From NCBI GenBank assembly GCA_018398765.1, contig JAHBMJ010005930.1, forward strand, positions 7,501 to 59,923: a DNA stretch of 52,423 nt, written 5' to 3'. Below are positions 40,024 to 52,408 of this stretch, piece by piece. Origin of the DNA: Chromera velia. Taxonomy: Eukaryota > Sar > Chromeraceae. A model generated the notes under the pieces. The model was not told where the DNA came from. It saw nothing but the letters and a program-made list of their open reading frames with translations, and ran no database searches. Both the position numbers and the translations under genes were made by a program. Numbering within the stretch: position 1 is the first letter of the stretch; every line of letters begins with the position of its first letter.

Positions 40024-40429
40024 GCAACGATTCGGGGAGGCACCCTCCATGAAATCGTGTCATTGCAGCAAGGAAATACACCCACCCCCCTGATCCATTG
40101 TTGCAGGCAACCACAACAAGGGGGTGGTGTGAGTGAAAAGTGATCAACGGGGACGCACACAGCTGAATGGTCACGCAAGTCCAACTCGACAGACAGAAGG
40201 TCATTTTTATGCCCGAGCCTTATATCAATACCGAATTTACTGGTGCAATTTATGCAACAATCGTCAAATCATGAGTGTCAAATAGGTAGCCCATACAGGT
40301 GATCACCCGACTAACTGGTTTCACGAAGAAAGGACGAAAAAAGACAATTAACAGTATGTCCTAATTGTACTCCCGTGGTGGCGCTCGAAAACAAAACAGC
40401 TGCTTCTTCTTGATCTCGTAAATTTACCT
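40024..40429. other. intergenic, nothing recognised
   Basis: Ordinary composition, short open frames only. Confidence 0.5.
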
Positions 40430-40845
40430 TCCCTCCCTTCTTTCCCTTCCTTTCCTTTCCTTTCCTTCCTTTCTTTCCTTTCCTTCGGAATCCTTCCTTT
40501 CTTTCCTTTCTTTCCTTTCCTTCCTTTCTTTCATTTCCTTCCTTCCCTTGTTCTTTCCCTTGTTCCTAGCCTTGCTCCTTCCCCTGCACCTTCCCCTGTT
40601 CCTTCCCTAGTTCCTTCGCTTGTTCCTTCCCTTATTCCTTCTCTAGTTCTTTCCTCTGTTCCTTCCCTTGTTCCTTCTTTTGTTCCTTCTCTACTTCTTT
40701 CGCTTGTTCCTTCTCTAGTTCTTTGTCTAGTTTCTTCTCTAGTTCTTTCGCTTGTTCCTTCCCTACTTCCTTCTCTAGTTCCTTTCCTTATTCCTTCCCT
40801 TGGTCCTAGCCTTTTTCCTTCCCTAGTTCTTTCTCTACGCATCCT
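40430..40845. repeat. (TTCC)/(TTTCC)n tract grading into 12-bp repeats
   Basis: A pyrimidine tract grades into units of the form TTCCTTCYCTWG. The minus frame gives an REGT-type peptide repeat with no other support as a gene. Confidence 0.9.
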
Positions 40846-41029
40846 GGCACCCCGGCGGGCACTTTGTATACACTTTTTCCTATGGGACCCTTGTTTCAGA
40901 AAAAATCCAGATTTTGCACAGGCCCACCCTAGTGTGGCATGCCGGAACCAATAGGTGTTTCTGAGTCCGTTTGGACCCAAACTAAGATTCGTTGGTCGCT
41001 GGTGCCATACCTTTCATGTACCGGTCGGA

Positions 41030-41397
41030 GCAGGCCTAAAAGGGTCTCTTGGAGGCCTATATCATATGATTGTGCACCACCACATATGTCGGGGGTGTCT
41101 TTATAGCGAACGAGCCTGGTCGGATCTGCAGAAGCGATCAGACAGAACAAATGACATGAAACTGCGACTTTAGGGTGTGCTAAAAAGCATACAAACACAC
41201 AAGTACGCATCTATTCAGGTGGCGGCACGCCATGGTTCCGTATACATCAATTGTGCGCCGCCACATAAAGCTGAGATACGAATTCTACTCAAAACAAGTC
41301 CTCAATGATCTCTAGAAGCGATCAAACACAGCAAACGGCATAAAACAGCAACCAAAGGGTGTGGTAAGGTGCAAATAAACACACAAACACGCATCTA
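41030..41397. repeat. diverged 183-bp tandem pair next to the LTR element
   Basis: Two units ending in ACGCATCTA (at 41214 and 41397) share GAAGCGATCA-ACA-A-CAAA and AGGGTGTG. The second unit ends exactly where the LTR begins. Confidence 0.7.
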
Positions 41398-41699
41398 AGA
41401 ATAATTAGCCATGTTCAGTGGTTACATCTGGAAGAAGTCTGTTAATCCAGAGTCGCTATCTGGATAGAACGAAAAGTAATCCACAAGATTCAGAAAAGCA
41501 AATTGCATTCAACACGGAATTTAATCGACTCCGTGAGGCGTGCGCACAGCGCAACACAATCGGTTTGACAAAATTCGGATTTCCACGGTTCGCCTTGTGG
41601 CGGCGGTGCACACGGCGGCGGCTCACGCAGCTCTTTCTGATACGGCGGCGGTGCACACGGCGGCGGCTCACGCGGCTCTTTCTGAATGACACACTGATA
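41398..41699 (-). repeat. 3' LTR
   Basis: 302 bp; contains a tandem pair of roughly 42-bp units rich in CGGCGG (41607-41690). Confidence 0.9.
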
Positions 41700-41810
41700 C
41701 TTCTTAACTCCCCCCCTCTATTGACTCAATCGATTTATGAGGGAGTCGACAGACTATTAATCAATGGAAGTGCCCTTCAAGACCGAAATCTTTGTGATCT
41801 CGAGTTTCTT

Positions 41811-44033
41811 CTATTTTGTAAGTCCATCAGCAAGCTGCTCACGTTCACCAGAAACATGCTGAAGCTTCACATTCATTCCACCAAGTTCCTGTGCACACCA
41901 CTTCAGAATTCCTGTCAATCCTTGTTCTTTCTTGCTGACACCCGACTCTGTCTGACCGAGGGAAGTCGCACTGTCCGTGAACATACGCACACTCAAAGAA
42001 CGAAACAGAATTCGAAGAGAACGGACAAGGAGCGGTAGTCTTTTCAGACCAGCGCGGATAGCAAGCAGCTCTCCACCAGGTGCTGACAATACTAGTCGCT
42101 TCTCTCTATATGTGGCCCAATCAAGAATGTTAAGCCAACAACGCCAATTCCAGGATCGATCAGCAAGCTGGATTATCAAAGCAGATCGAGCACTGCACGT
42201 TTTCCCCCTGAATCCACTGTCAATAAAGATTCGCAGTTCGGCATCAGAGACCGAAACAAAAACAATCTTTTTCGGGCGTGCTGCATACATTCGGATCAAA
42301 GTGATGATGACAGCAAGATGTCTCTCTGTGGGTGTCTTACTGAATGCCGCTAACTCACTTGCTGCAAATGCCAAATCGAAACGAAGACGAGCGAGCCAGG
42401 CCAGACGACCAATCCATTTCAAGTAAGTCCCCTCCAAAGTCATGTCAATCTCCTCCGGTTCTGGAGGAGAGAAGTCGCTCTCAACGACCACTCCACTTGC
42501 CTTTCCTTTCGGAAGAGATGAGAGAAAAACATATTCGTTCATTCCCTGAAAGATGCGATCGTCCGATCTTCTCACATCGAAGCCGACTTGCTTTTGAGGC
42601 AAGTCAGTCAGCAACTGAGGATCGTCTATCTCAATTGGTCCCTCGCGTGCAATCTTTCTGAGGGTAGCAAGAGGGTCGGCAGACATGAGTGCAACATCGT
42701 CAACATGCTTGGAGAGCAAACCACCAACCTTCACGTGCTTCACTTGTGTGATCGATGCGTCATCTTATGTTGGAAGAGGAGGAAGAGAAAGACCAGAACG
42801 AACCAAAATAAAAGTACTTTCCATCAATTCAGACCATCGAAGTCGAATCAACACACAAAAAAGAAAACGAGCAAAAATCAAAGGTGCGTCCTTCAATCCA
42901 TACGCAGCTGCCTTCAAGATATAGACAGCTCCAGCCTTCAGACCAAGACAAAGAGCAGCAGGAGGGAGCCACGCAGGCATGCGCACACCAATGCGTCCAA
43001 CCGATGATGGGAGAGGCGCTTGAAGAAACGCACAAGTGATATCAGCAAAAGCAATCTGCCAGCTCATCGACAAAGCAAAAACAAAGAGAATGCGAATCGA
43101 AAAGACGGCTGGCATCCCTGCATAAATCTCGACAGTCCGACGATCGAAAAACTTGTTGCCTACCAAACACAGGCGCGCTTTCGCTTTTCTCGCTGCTCCT
43201 TTCACAAATTTCCAAGTCAGAACCCAAGTCAAAGGAATGATTGTTAAGAGGCTGTACGTCTCGCTTCCTGCTTTCACCTCCTTTCCATACGCAGAGAAGC
43301 GCTCCCACTTCTCCATCTCTCTATCTCCCGCTCCGTCAAATTTCCCTTCCATCACCTCTCGCTTGTCTGCCTGCACGTGTGTCTTACCTATCTCGTCTGA
43401 ACTATCCTTCTCAAGACAAGAAAGCTTTCTATCATGTCTTGTCTTTGCTTTCGCTGCTGTCTGAACTGAGTGCCCATGACAAGGAAAAGAAAGAAGATGG
43501 GCAGTGCAAACACTCTCTTCATCACATGAAAAGAAGTTGCGGGGGCGTCTGCGATCATTCTGAAGAGAAGAAGAGTCAGAACTGGAATTGGAACTCTCTT
43601 CGCGAGACGCTGAAGGAGCCATCTCGGAGGAGTCAGGACCAAAAAGTTCCTCAAAAAGAGCAGAAAGGTCGGATCCTTCTGCATTCTCATCTGGCTGACC
43701 AGCAGGAGCATGCGCTGGAGGATCAATCACCTGAACGATCGACTGAGGAATTCTCTCTGTCTCTCCGTTCTTCTCCAAATTGAAAGGATGCATCAGACGG
43801 TCGGGCTGAACTTTCTGAGTGTTGTTTCTGTCTGGAAGCCCGAGTTCATACCCTATCACTTCCCCTCCCGAGTTTTGGTGAATGAGCGAAACAGAAACGA
43901 GACCAGTGGGTGTCTGAGACATGCAACGAACAGGATGAAACACACCGTTCACAGAAACAAGAGCACAAGAAAGGGAAGAATCAGCAGGAAAATTAAAAGG
44001 ATTCACCCCCCCCCCAAAAGCCCCCCCCCCCAA
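41811..44033 (-). pseudogene. pol: copia reverse transcriptase and RNase H
   Basis: The minus frame 44033-42765 continues after one TAA into 42743-41811 in the same frame. RVT_2 family motifs are visible: WKFVKGAARKAKARLCLVG, YAGMPAVFSIRIL, ADITCAFLQAPLP, LKAAAYGLKDAP. After the TAA come LLSKHVDDVALMS, the catalytic box of the YVDD type with His for Tyr, and WIGRLAWLARLRFDLAF. The RNase H part has RMFTDSATSLG and ends in REQLADGLTK, a usual copia C-terminus. These enzymes copy the element RNA into DNA. His at the YVDD position plus the stop make activity very unlikely. Confidence 0.85.
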
Positions 44034-44057
44034 TGCAGCCCCTCCGTTCAGTGGTGC

Positions 44058-45242
44058 TTACGTTTCCTCATCAGAGGAGAACTCATGAACGACTGTCTGA
44101 GAAGGACCTTGGATGGAGGGATGCATCGTACCGCGCATTCGAGAGACGACAAAAGACCAGAGGCCCGACTGAGTGAAAACACCAGGAGTCGCATGCTTCA
44201 CGTCCTTCGTGTTTGTCTTGACTGCATGAAGCCAGCGAAAACGAACAGTGCACCACTCAAAAACAACACATTCAGCTCGGGAAATTCCAAAAGCAAACAC
44301 TCCAAAACAACCATGTGGACGAATGGACTTAACACGCTTGGTGGGAGAAAAAACAACGGGATCACCAGGTATGAAAGTGATATCAGGCACCCTTCCTGTC
44401 GTAAAGCGTAACGGAGATGCTTTGCGGTACGTGGCAGTTCTGTTGTAAGACCGTTCAACAAGAAGACAGAGAAGAGGAACAAAAGAAAGAGGAAAAGCTC
44501 AAGTTGCAACCAAAGAAATCATTCCCGCCCGCAAAACGGTCCACCACTTCTCCGTTGGCCCTCGAGAAAAGTTCGAAGCGAAAGGACGACAAACAGTCCC
44601 CGCTCGATTCAACACAGTCCGAACGTCCCCTTCTAGGATGCCTTTCTCATTGTCGGAACGAAGCAGCTTGAAGGCTCCATAGTTCAGATTCCATTCGTTG
44701 AAGAATGGAAGGAGGTCCTTGCCTGCCCTGGAGGGTGTCGATCTACACTGCACAAGGCCAGTGCGAAGGTCAGTGGTGGTAAGAAAAATCAAAGTGGAAT
44801 AGGGAGTAGAACCGTAGACGGGATCAAGATCAGACAAAAACATCAAATCAGTCTAACCCTCATCAAGAAAAGAAAGAGGAAAAGAAGAGTCAGGGTCGGA
44901 AGGATCTCTCGATTGAAACTTTCTGTTCACTGCATGCACCCGGGGACAAGAGACACACCACGGGAGCGCAGCTTCAATCTTTCGTCTGGGGATGGAAAGG
45001 AAACGAATGTTGTTTTGTTCCTTCCAAGTGTCGATTAGCCGGGAAAGAGAAGGTTGGATGTGTCTGTAATGCTGCATGAGGATAGAGTTTCGAACAGACA
45101 CAGGCACACGTGTCGTGTCAAGCACGAACGGACCAGAGGTCTCGCAATGACCCTTGCGATTTGGACCTTGTCGTGTGGGGGCAGCAGCAACACGCTCTAT
45201 GGAGGGAGAGACCTGTGAGAGAAAAGAAGAAATGAAATGCAA
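44058..45242 (-). pseudogene. pol: copia GAG-pre-integrase and integrase
   Basis: One minus-strand frame with stops TAG at about 44850, TGA at about 44497 and TAA at about 44055. First segment: a zinc-finger signature with two His in LMQHYRHIQ and a WCVSCPRVH Cys pair. Second segment: the integrase core with FLSDLDPVYG, KLLRSDNEKG and a GPTEKWW Glu fitting the D-D-E triad. Third segment: the integrase C-terminal part (VERSYNRT, GDPVVFSPTKRVKS, GCFGVF). It inserts element DNA into the genome. The frame runs on into the reverse transcriptase after the TAA; GTAAGC at that stop could alternatively be a donor, but decay is simpler. Confidence 0.8.
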
Positions 45243-45421
45243 ATAGAGAAGTTCAAAAGAAAAGAAACAAAGTGAATTCAGTTACAGTCTTTCTAGCTCG
45301 GGTCCCATCTCCCCATTTTCATCCCAGTCATTACACGTCTTTATCCCCCCACCCATCGATCTGTCAATGGCTCCTTTGTGAAAGGGATTTCTATGAATTG
45401 ACTGCTTTGGATATATATGGA

Positions 45422-47269
45422 TCAACAGAAGTTACGGCCCTCTAAGTCCCCCTTAATAACAACGTGAAAAGCTCTGTAGACCTTACTGACCCTTTGCGCA
45501 GTGACGATCGTTGTGAAAGGAAACTCCGCACTCGGAGACGCGCGTTGGAGCTTTGCCCACACAATCTCTCTCCCGGCGGAGACGAGGGCAGCCAGACCGG
45601 ACAGGCGGCAGATCATCGGAGTGGCAAGCAGAACATGCTTTGCTCCGGGGTGGTCGGTGAGATTTCCCTCGAGACGGACAACCGCCTCCTCTCCTGAGTA
45701 GAGAGGAACTCTCACCTCGATGAGAGCCCTCTCGTGACAGACCACGCCCTCCCCCTCTCGCGCTCCAAATGCTTCTGAGTACACTGACTTGTGCTACCAG
45801 CGGTGGACAATGAATGGAGCAACAAGAAAAAGGGGAAAGAGAGAAAACGAACATTCGGTGTCCATGTACATACCGAAGCCGTTTTCCATCAGCACTCTGC
45901 AGGACTCGGTGACCACATGCGCCATACGCAGTCGCTCGTAGGAGGTGTCAAACCTATCCTCGTCTCTCTCACCCATCTCGATGCAGTGAGAGAAACGAGC
46001 CATGAAGGCCTCCTTGTCAAAGTTGGAACCCCCTATCTCGCCGGAAGCGTCGCCCTCTGCCTCTTCGTCTTCATCTTCATCATCTTCGTCTTCTGTACTG
46101 GCGTGTCTGACACGCTGCTGCTGCTGCTGCTTCTTCTTCGTTTGCCACTGGGCGCTGCCTTTGGTGCTACTGGGTTTCTCTTTCTCCGCCATCTTCATGT
46201 AGGTCTCAGCCACAGCCTCTGCAAAGCGGGCGGAGGAGAAGTTCTTTCCCCCCCCCCTCACCTGCATCTGACCACCACTCCCAGAAGAAGAAGAGGAACT
46301 CGACTGCTTCTGTGAAGGGCGGTCATCCTGGCTGAACTTTCCTTTTCCCTTTCCCCTCCTCTACCTCCAACCTCTATACTTCTGGGTGAAGTGTTCCAAC
46401 TTGGCGACCGTCTCTTCTTGGAGGTTGTGGAAGTCGGTACTCTCTGACAGCAAGCAAGCCGTCTCTGCGATAGCTGCCTCCAAACCCTGGGGAAGGGAAG
46501 AAGGAACAGGAGAGGACAGGATGGTAAAAGTCTTCGTAGCAGTCCCATTTGAGACTGAAAGGACACCAAACGAAACGGAAGGGATCCATGCGTTCCGATT
46601 GATCCTGTCAATGGAATCAAATCGGGAAAGGATCTCTCCAACGAATTCGGTTTGGAACTTGAAGGACGACTTCACCAGCACGGCCCCATCAGCTACTACG
46701 ACTGTCTTCGTTCCCCAGGATGGAGCGAGCTTCTTGATGTCCTCTAGAATGCATTTCCAGAAACGAATGCCCAGGAGACGGTCTGAAAACTTCAATCCGA
46801 CTCGGTCGGATGAAGCAACCTCATTCAGAGACGTGAAGGCATTGAGAGCCTCACGAAGAGAAAGCCCAAACTTCGAAACGCAAAGAGAGAAGAACCAAAT
46901 CGCATCGGCCAGGAGTTCGAACTCCTGGTCCTTGTCGATCTTCTTATCGACAGACTCAATCGTCTCCACGAATGTGTCGAGGGCCCACTTCCTCAGGGCG
47001 GCCAAGTGCGCCGCATTAGTACTGGTTTTCTCGGGGGCTTTCTTGGAGTCATCTGCTAAGATTTTCTCCACCAGAAAACAGAGGGAAGGATCAACGACTA
47101 AACAGAGAATGAAAAGAGAAGGACCGACATTGGTCAGGCCCGACACAGAGGCAATGCTGTTTACCCATACCCTCAGAACCTTCGCGTAAGACTGGACCTG
47201 TTTGTAGTCAGAGCGAGAGGGTGGGCGTTCGGTCGACCAGACGACCTTGCTTTCCTTCTGTATAGACAT
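45422..47269 (-). pseudogene. gag: copia gag and protease region
   Basis: The minus frame from ATG 47269 is open to a TAG at about 46361, then to a TAG at about 45794 and to 45422, all in one frame; the pol frame is shifted relative to it. The first 300 residues are helix-rich capsid-like sequence without close resemblance to a named family. The middle has poly-Gln and an acidic Asp/Glu run (46030-46120). YMDTECS at about 45855 is where an aspartic protease DSG/DTG motif would be expected but has Glu for Gly. Assignment as gag-protease rests mainly on position in the element. Confidence 0.65.
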
Positions 47270-47324
47270 TGAAAGGAAGGCCTGGGAAGGGAAGGACGAA
47301 GAGGGTAGAGCACTGTTACACCGC

Positions 47325-47626
47325 AGAATAATTAGCCATGTTCAGTGGTTACGTCTTGAAGAAGTCTATTAATCCAGAATCGCTATCTGGATAGAACGAA
47401 AAGTAATCCACAAGATTCAGAAAAGCAAATTGCATTCAACACGGAATTTAATCGACTCCGTGAGGCGCGCGCACAGCACAACACAATTGGTTTGACAAAA
47501 TTCGGATTTCCGCGGTTCGCTTTGCGGCGGCGGTGCACACGGCGGCGGCTCACACGGCTCTTTTTGATGCGGCGGCGGTGCATACGGCGGCGGCTCATGC
47601 GGCTCTTTCTGAATGACACACTGATA
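47325..47626 (-). repeat. 5' LTR
   Basis: 302 bp, same length as the other LTR with about 95 percent identity. The inner border is followed on the minus strand by GCGGTGTAACAGTGCTC, a possible but unproven primer-binding site. Confidence 0.9.
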
Positions 47627-48200
47627 AGAATGTTCTAGTATGATAAGTTCTCTTCCAACAGCCGAGACAATCCTGCTATGCACGTACTGTTTGCTAAGGG
47701 ACCGACGGTGGACTCTACCAAAATCACCATCTCCAAGATTGGTCAATATGACGGCATGCTCTCACTTCTGGGTAAGTCAAATAATCGAGCAAAAAGAGTA
47801 CATGCAAAAAAATTCACTTTTTTGCGATCCGGGTGAGGACGCCGAAAAAAAAAAATGAATAATTGATGTATGCACCTTCTGCACGCGCATCATTCGCGAG
47901 AAGTCACGGGTTTGATTGCATATATAATGGCGCTGACATACCGGAACCCTGCATGCAATATCAGACGGACTGACTCCAAGAATGTAACATCTGATCAATT
48001 GAGAAGCACAAAACAAGGCATGAGAACCAATGTGCGCAACCCCCCTTTCCCCTTTGCTGCTGTCTTTTGTCTATCGCTTCCAGCAGGTGAATAGTGCACT
48101 CAATTGTATAAGCAGGAAGGAACATAAGAAGATCAATCATCAAAGGAGGGAGTGTAGCAAAATCAACCAAGAACAGTAAAAAGAAAGAAAGTCCTTTCAT
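47627..48200. other. flank between the two retroelements
   Basis: The minus frame LTNLGDGDFGRVHRRSLSKQ to GRELIILEHSYQ runs into the 5' LTR and looks protein-like, so copia may have landed in or near a coding sequence. The rest has no recognised gene. Confidence 0.35.
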
Positions 48201-49693
48201 TCTATAATGCGATCAACGAAGGACTCCTCGAATGAGCAATGACATCAGAAAAAACCTTCACGAGAAAACGAAAAGGCCAACGAAGGAGAAAGTATTCAAG
48301 AAAAAGAAAAGTCAGTTCATCAATAAGAACACGAGCAGGGGCATTACAGGAAAGCAAGGAACACAATACATTCGAACTCATCTGTCCGACCATTCCCTGC
48401 AACCGAGAAATGCAAGAAAAACCATGGATGAATCTAACTCTCTTCAGGGTAGGGAAGAGAGGGAATGGAAGAGCATTATCGAAATCATGGAGGCAAGAAA
48501 AGGAAAAAGCACACAGGTTATGATACCATTCGACGAGAGCATCCCAATTAGGGTTTACAGCTGCAAAAAACAAGACAGAGGGTGTCTGTTGGAGAAAAAA
48601 AATCCAAAGCCTCAGCACCGTGCCTTTCGAAGACACATTCAGGACTGTAAAGATCTTCCTGCAAAAGTAAAGCAGGAGGGCTCCCGTCCCGAAGACTCAT
48701 TACATCCGAAGAAGCACAGCCAGGAAAACGAACAAAAAGAGAGTGGTCATCTATATATCATGCACCAAACCATGACTTGTCTTCCCAAGATGAAACAGAG
48801 AAAGAATCAGTAACTGAGAACTCTTGCCAGGCTGCAAAGAATTTCGCCCCCCCAGGAGAGCATGGGCTCCCCTGAGGGAAGCCTTCCTTCTGTCGAATCA
48901 GTCGTCCATGAACATGAATCAGATTAGTACGAAAGTCAAGGTCAACGATCTCCGGTAGGACATCAATAGGGCATGAGATGGCATCTGCGAATCTGTTATG
49001 AGAGGACAAGAAGGCAGCAGGCTTCACATATTGTCTGCGTGACACCCATGCCTCTCCACATGCCCCCCCAGCCTCCTTCTTACAGAAAGGATGGAACTTC
49101 GGTAGAACAATATATCTGTGTCGAGATTCTGCCTTCACCCTCGTGACGAACTTTCTAAGTGACAACAGAAAGGCATCGCGTGAGGGGGGGGGGAAAAAAG
49201 CCTTGATATCATCAACAACCATCTTAATGTGACCAACAGGCCAGTCAGGCTTCATCGAAAGCTGTTCAGACCGATCAGCGGAACGTCCATACCCGGCGGT
49301 GAATACAGACACACATTCTTGAAAAGAAAAAGTCGAGTTCAAGTCACAGTGAGGACCGAAGTAACGAAGCAGGCCATTTAGACATTTACATGCAAAGGAA
49401 AAGAGAGACTTACGTCCATGCAAGGCATACGAGACGAGCGGGCGGTATTTGATAAACGACCAGCCCGGGGGCAACCGACCATCGTCCCCCCAGGATTTCC
49501 TTTTTGCCCATAGAAGGCCAGTTCCAAAACGATGCTTCCTTCTATTCAAGGAACCAAAACGTAAAAGAAAAGACTTCAGGGCAGCAGACTGGTCCGCGAT
49601 GCCACTCGCCAGATCATTAACAGCGCAATCAAGGTCTGCCTGTTGCAAGACAGCATACGATCGGTTATCTATGAAAGCCGCTCTTACAGCTTG
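48200..49693 (-). pseudogene. PLE ORF part 2: reverse transcriptase
   Basis: From a phase-compatible acceptor (TACAG) near 49693 the frame encodes RT motifs in order: FIKYRPLVSYALHGRKS, VVDDIKAFFPP (motif A, Asp), KEGFPQGSPCSPGGAKFF (motif B), then WFGA, an in-frame TGA at 48758-48760, and YIDD at 48757-48746 (motif C). The frame continues with LYSPECVFERHGAEALDFF to a TAA near 48563. Related sequence (ALVEWYHNLCAF, FPLFPTLKRVRFIHGFS) follows in another frame to 48202. In PLEs the residue before the YxDD box is usually basic, so the TGA may derive from CGA. This enzyme primes cDNA synthesis at the cut made by the nuclease. Confidence 0.75.
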
Positions 49694-49847
49694 ACTGTAC
49701 TTCTATGCACATAGAAAGGCTAGATCACCTCGGGCCTTATCCACCGGAACAACAGCCAACACATCCAACAACTTTTTCACCATCCCAGCCTTCTTTGAAA
49801 GGGGAGGCCCCCTCCTCAGAGCACGGAGCACATAAAAGAGTAGTCAC

Positions 49848-52343
49848 TCACCTCTCCCTTAGGTCTGCCATAACCGCCGCAGACACACCTCCATCACCCC
49901 CCCTCCCCTGACCATGCCGGGCAGAGCCAAGACGTCCCCTCCCACAACCCCTTGGGGAGACAAGAAAAGAAACAAAAAAGTCAATCCCCTTCTCAACCGT
50001 TGCCCACGATCCACTGTTCGGCCATAATTTACATGAAGATGAGAAATTCAAAGGGAGAGAGAAAAGCGAACGGAGAGACGGAGAAGAAGAAAGAAGTGCA
50101 CATGCATGTCCCTCCAGAAGGGGCAAATCGAGAAGTCGAGCGATTCGAATGCAAGGGCAATCATCATGCAAGTTACCATGCAATTCAGAAGGAGCATCAA
50201 AACAAACCTTGTATGTATTGTCGAGCATCTGTTTCAAGTTCTTGAGTTTTGTCGGCAAGAGTTTTAGATGAACTGAGCTCTGCGGAGCAACTTTTTTTCT
50301 GATCAATTCGAACTGACAAAAGTAAAAAACCCTGAACTTCGGACAGTCAGCAAGCGGAAGGCGAATAGAGATCGACTTCCCTTTCAGTATTTCCATCATT
50401 GACCATCCATTCAGTTCACACAGACGTTTAACGTTCATGTCGAATGTCTGTCTGCCTATAGCAAGAATCCCCCTTCTCGGAACCCTCCTCACACATGCCT
50501 TGATATCATCCTTACTGGCATTGACAGATCTGATCGACCTATCAGGAAGCACCTTCTTGAAAAACATCACAAGGAGTCTGTTACAAAAAAGAGAGACACA
50601 TGTATTCCCAGACTCATCCCCCCTTTTCCCACCCATCCTCTGCATAAATTCATCACAAGAGAGGAAAATACCTCCCCTCTCAAGTTCCCTCGACTCCTTC
50701 GTCATGCACAGAGAGGAGCGAAGCTTGTGTCTCAGCTGAGTGTAACCTGAACCTCTCCTGCACGCACGGGTAGACAGACGGGAGCGTTCTGGTTTCAGTT
50801 CAATCGAAGGGTCATTCCTTTCCTTCCTCGAGACACCCACAGTATTCCACGTTGGTTGATACGCTCTGATACAAAGCAATTCCATCATACGAAGACTTAT
50901 TTGTCCACCATTCACCCGTGCTAGAGGCAGTACAACGAAGAGAGCATGACGAGAAGCATCACTAGACAGCACTGAGTAAAAACGATGTGCATACCCCCGC
51001 TCAAATTTATTCGCTGCCCGACTCCCCCTCCGTGATCGCAAAGCCGCATAGAAGTGCTGCATGATGTGATCAAGCACCATTCCCACCGTACTCCCGAGGT
51101 ATAGGCCTCTCTTTCATTGGGACCAATCCATATAAATCACTTTCCTGTCCCACCACCCAGCATGCCCACCTGTCTCTCTACACGCACTCCTCACCTCCCT
51201 TAAATATTTACTGTACGCACTATTCCCCAACTCAAGCCAGACAGAAGCAGCGATAAAATGAAACAGGATCAATCTCCTCATGATCTTTTGTCGACATCCT
51301 TTCCTGAACAAGGTCCGACTGTATGACCATGTCCTACATCGATCATCAGGAGAAGCCGGCATCACCTTCAAAGTGTACGAAGGAGGATGGGAAGGCTTAG
51401 CAACCAAGACAACTGTTAATGCACATTTGCATATTTCCACTCTCTGTGCACAGACCGGACATGGTTCCCCCCCATGCACATCAAGTAGTGCAATAAGCAT
51501 CCTGCACCTAACGAGCTTGAGTGTAAGACAGTCTAACTCCGCCTTGATCCTTTGCCTCATGCTCTCCCTGCCAAAGCCCCCATAATCCCTCAGATTAGTA
51601 TCAAGACAGTCATTCAACCCTGCCAGCTCATCCCTCATTTGGTCTACTATAGATGAAAAGAAAGAAAAATCAAAGGCCACATCAAACATGCACTGACCAG
51701 AAGAACAGTCCGTCGCAGGTCCTAGTCAACCATGTCCCTCCCCCTTGCCCTGCCCCTCCCCCCTCTCAGCAAGGAGTCCATGTAGACGCTGCCTCGCCAC
51801 CACCATCACGTAGATCAGCTCGGTCAGGCCTAGGGAATCCAAATCCCCCTCGACTGAGCAGTCCCTGAGGAAGGAGAGAACTTCCTCCTTCGCCTCCCTG
51901 GGAGTTGTTTCCTGCCTCATGATAGCCTCGATTGTTCTCGTTTCATCCATGCTATACTGCCATCTCTGTTCCCCCAACCCACCATTCCTGGGCTGCCTGT
52001 ATACAGGCAGATCTACGAGGTCAGCGTAGTTAATTCTCCCCCCATCCATCGGGACACTCGGGGGATGAATCCAGTGTGCGCTTAGCACCTTCCTCCCCCT
52101 CCCCACAGACGTAGGGCAGAATAGAGGGACCGCCTGTTTCGGGGTCTTATGTCCCGCCTCTTCCTCCCCCGACCTCGGTGTGGCAAAGCCAGAGTTTGCC
52201 CCTCCATCATGTTCTTCCGACGATGCCGATCTGACCCGATCCCTCTTTGTAAAGCTCTCTCTCGTTTGTGCACCTGTGTCCATGCTCTGCACTCCGGCCC
52301 CCATTACCAGCCTATCCCTTCCCCCCGGCACCGATAGACTCAT
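49848..52343 (-). pseudogene. PLE ORF part 1: N-terminal region and GIY-YIG domain
   Basis: One minus-strand frame runs from ATG 52343 to 49848 with in-frame TGA at 51726-51728 and 51114-51116 and no TAA or TAG. The N-terminal 400 residues are unrecognised and include CPVCAQRVEICKC. The nuclease has VIY (51140-51132) and YLGST (51101-51087) about ten residues apart, which brackets the second TGA. Then come a His-rich helix DHIMQHFYAALRS in place of the usual Arg-x3-His helix and ELLCIRAYQPTWN, matching the final Glu and P-x-x-N of the family. A C-x-C followed by GH and SLRSLF near 50100 resembles a conserved segment of Naiad-type proteins. The terminal TGA at 49848 overlaps an AG|GTGAGT donor; splicing to TACAG near 49693 keeps phase with the RT. 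PLEs are known to keep introns. Confidence 0.7.
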
Positions 52344-52408
52344 TTCTCCCCTCCCACCCCTCCTAGGCCTGCCTCTGGGTCTGCCCGTCCCATTCTTCCT
52401 AGTATCTC

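Larger units (their letters stand above)
41398..47626 (-). mobile_element. Ty1/copia LTR retrotransposon, complete but decayed
   Basis: Two 302-bp LTRs (41398-41699 and 47325-47626) enclose 5.6 kb coding on the minus strand in the copia order: gag, protease region, GAG-pre-integrase zinc finger, integrase, reverse transcriptase, RNase H. A purine tract (AGAGGGGGGAGTTAAGAAG on the minus strand) directly precedes the 3' LTR, as expected for plus-strand priming. The LTRs start TATCAG rather than TG on the minus strand. They differ at about 16 positions, 15 of them transitions. Six in-frame stops and at least one frameshift show that it is inactive. No clear 5-bp target duplication: ATCTA lies at the left and AGAAT at the right. 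Confidence 0.9.

Noticed and set aside
40531-40980. 149-residue REGT-repeat protein
   Set aside because: A simple 12-bp repeat grading from a TTCC tract; it lacks any independent coding sign.
48202-48636. Separate 144-residue minus-strand gene
   Set aside because: It is better explained as the frameshifted C-terminal part of the Penelope reverse transcriptase.
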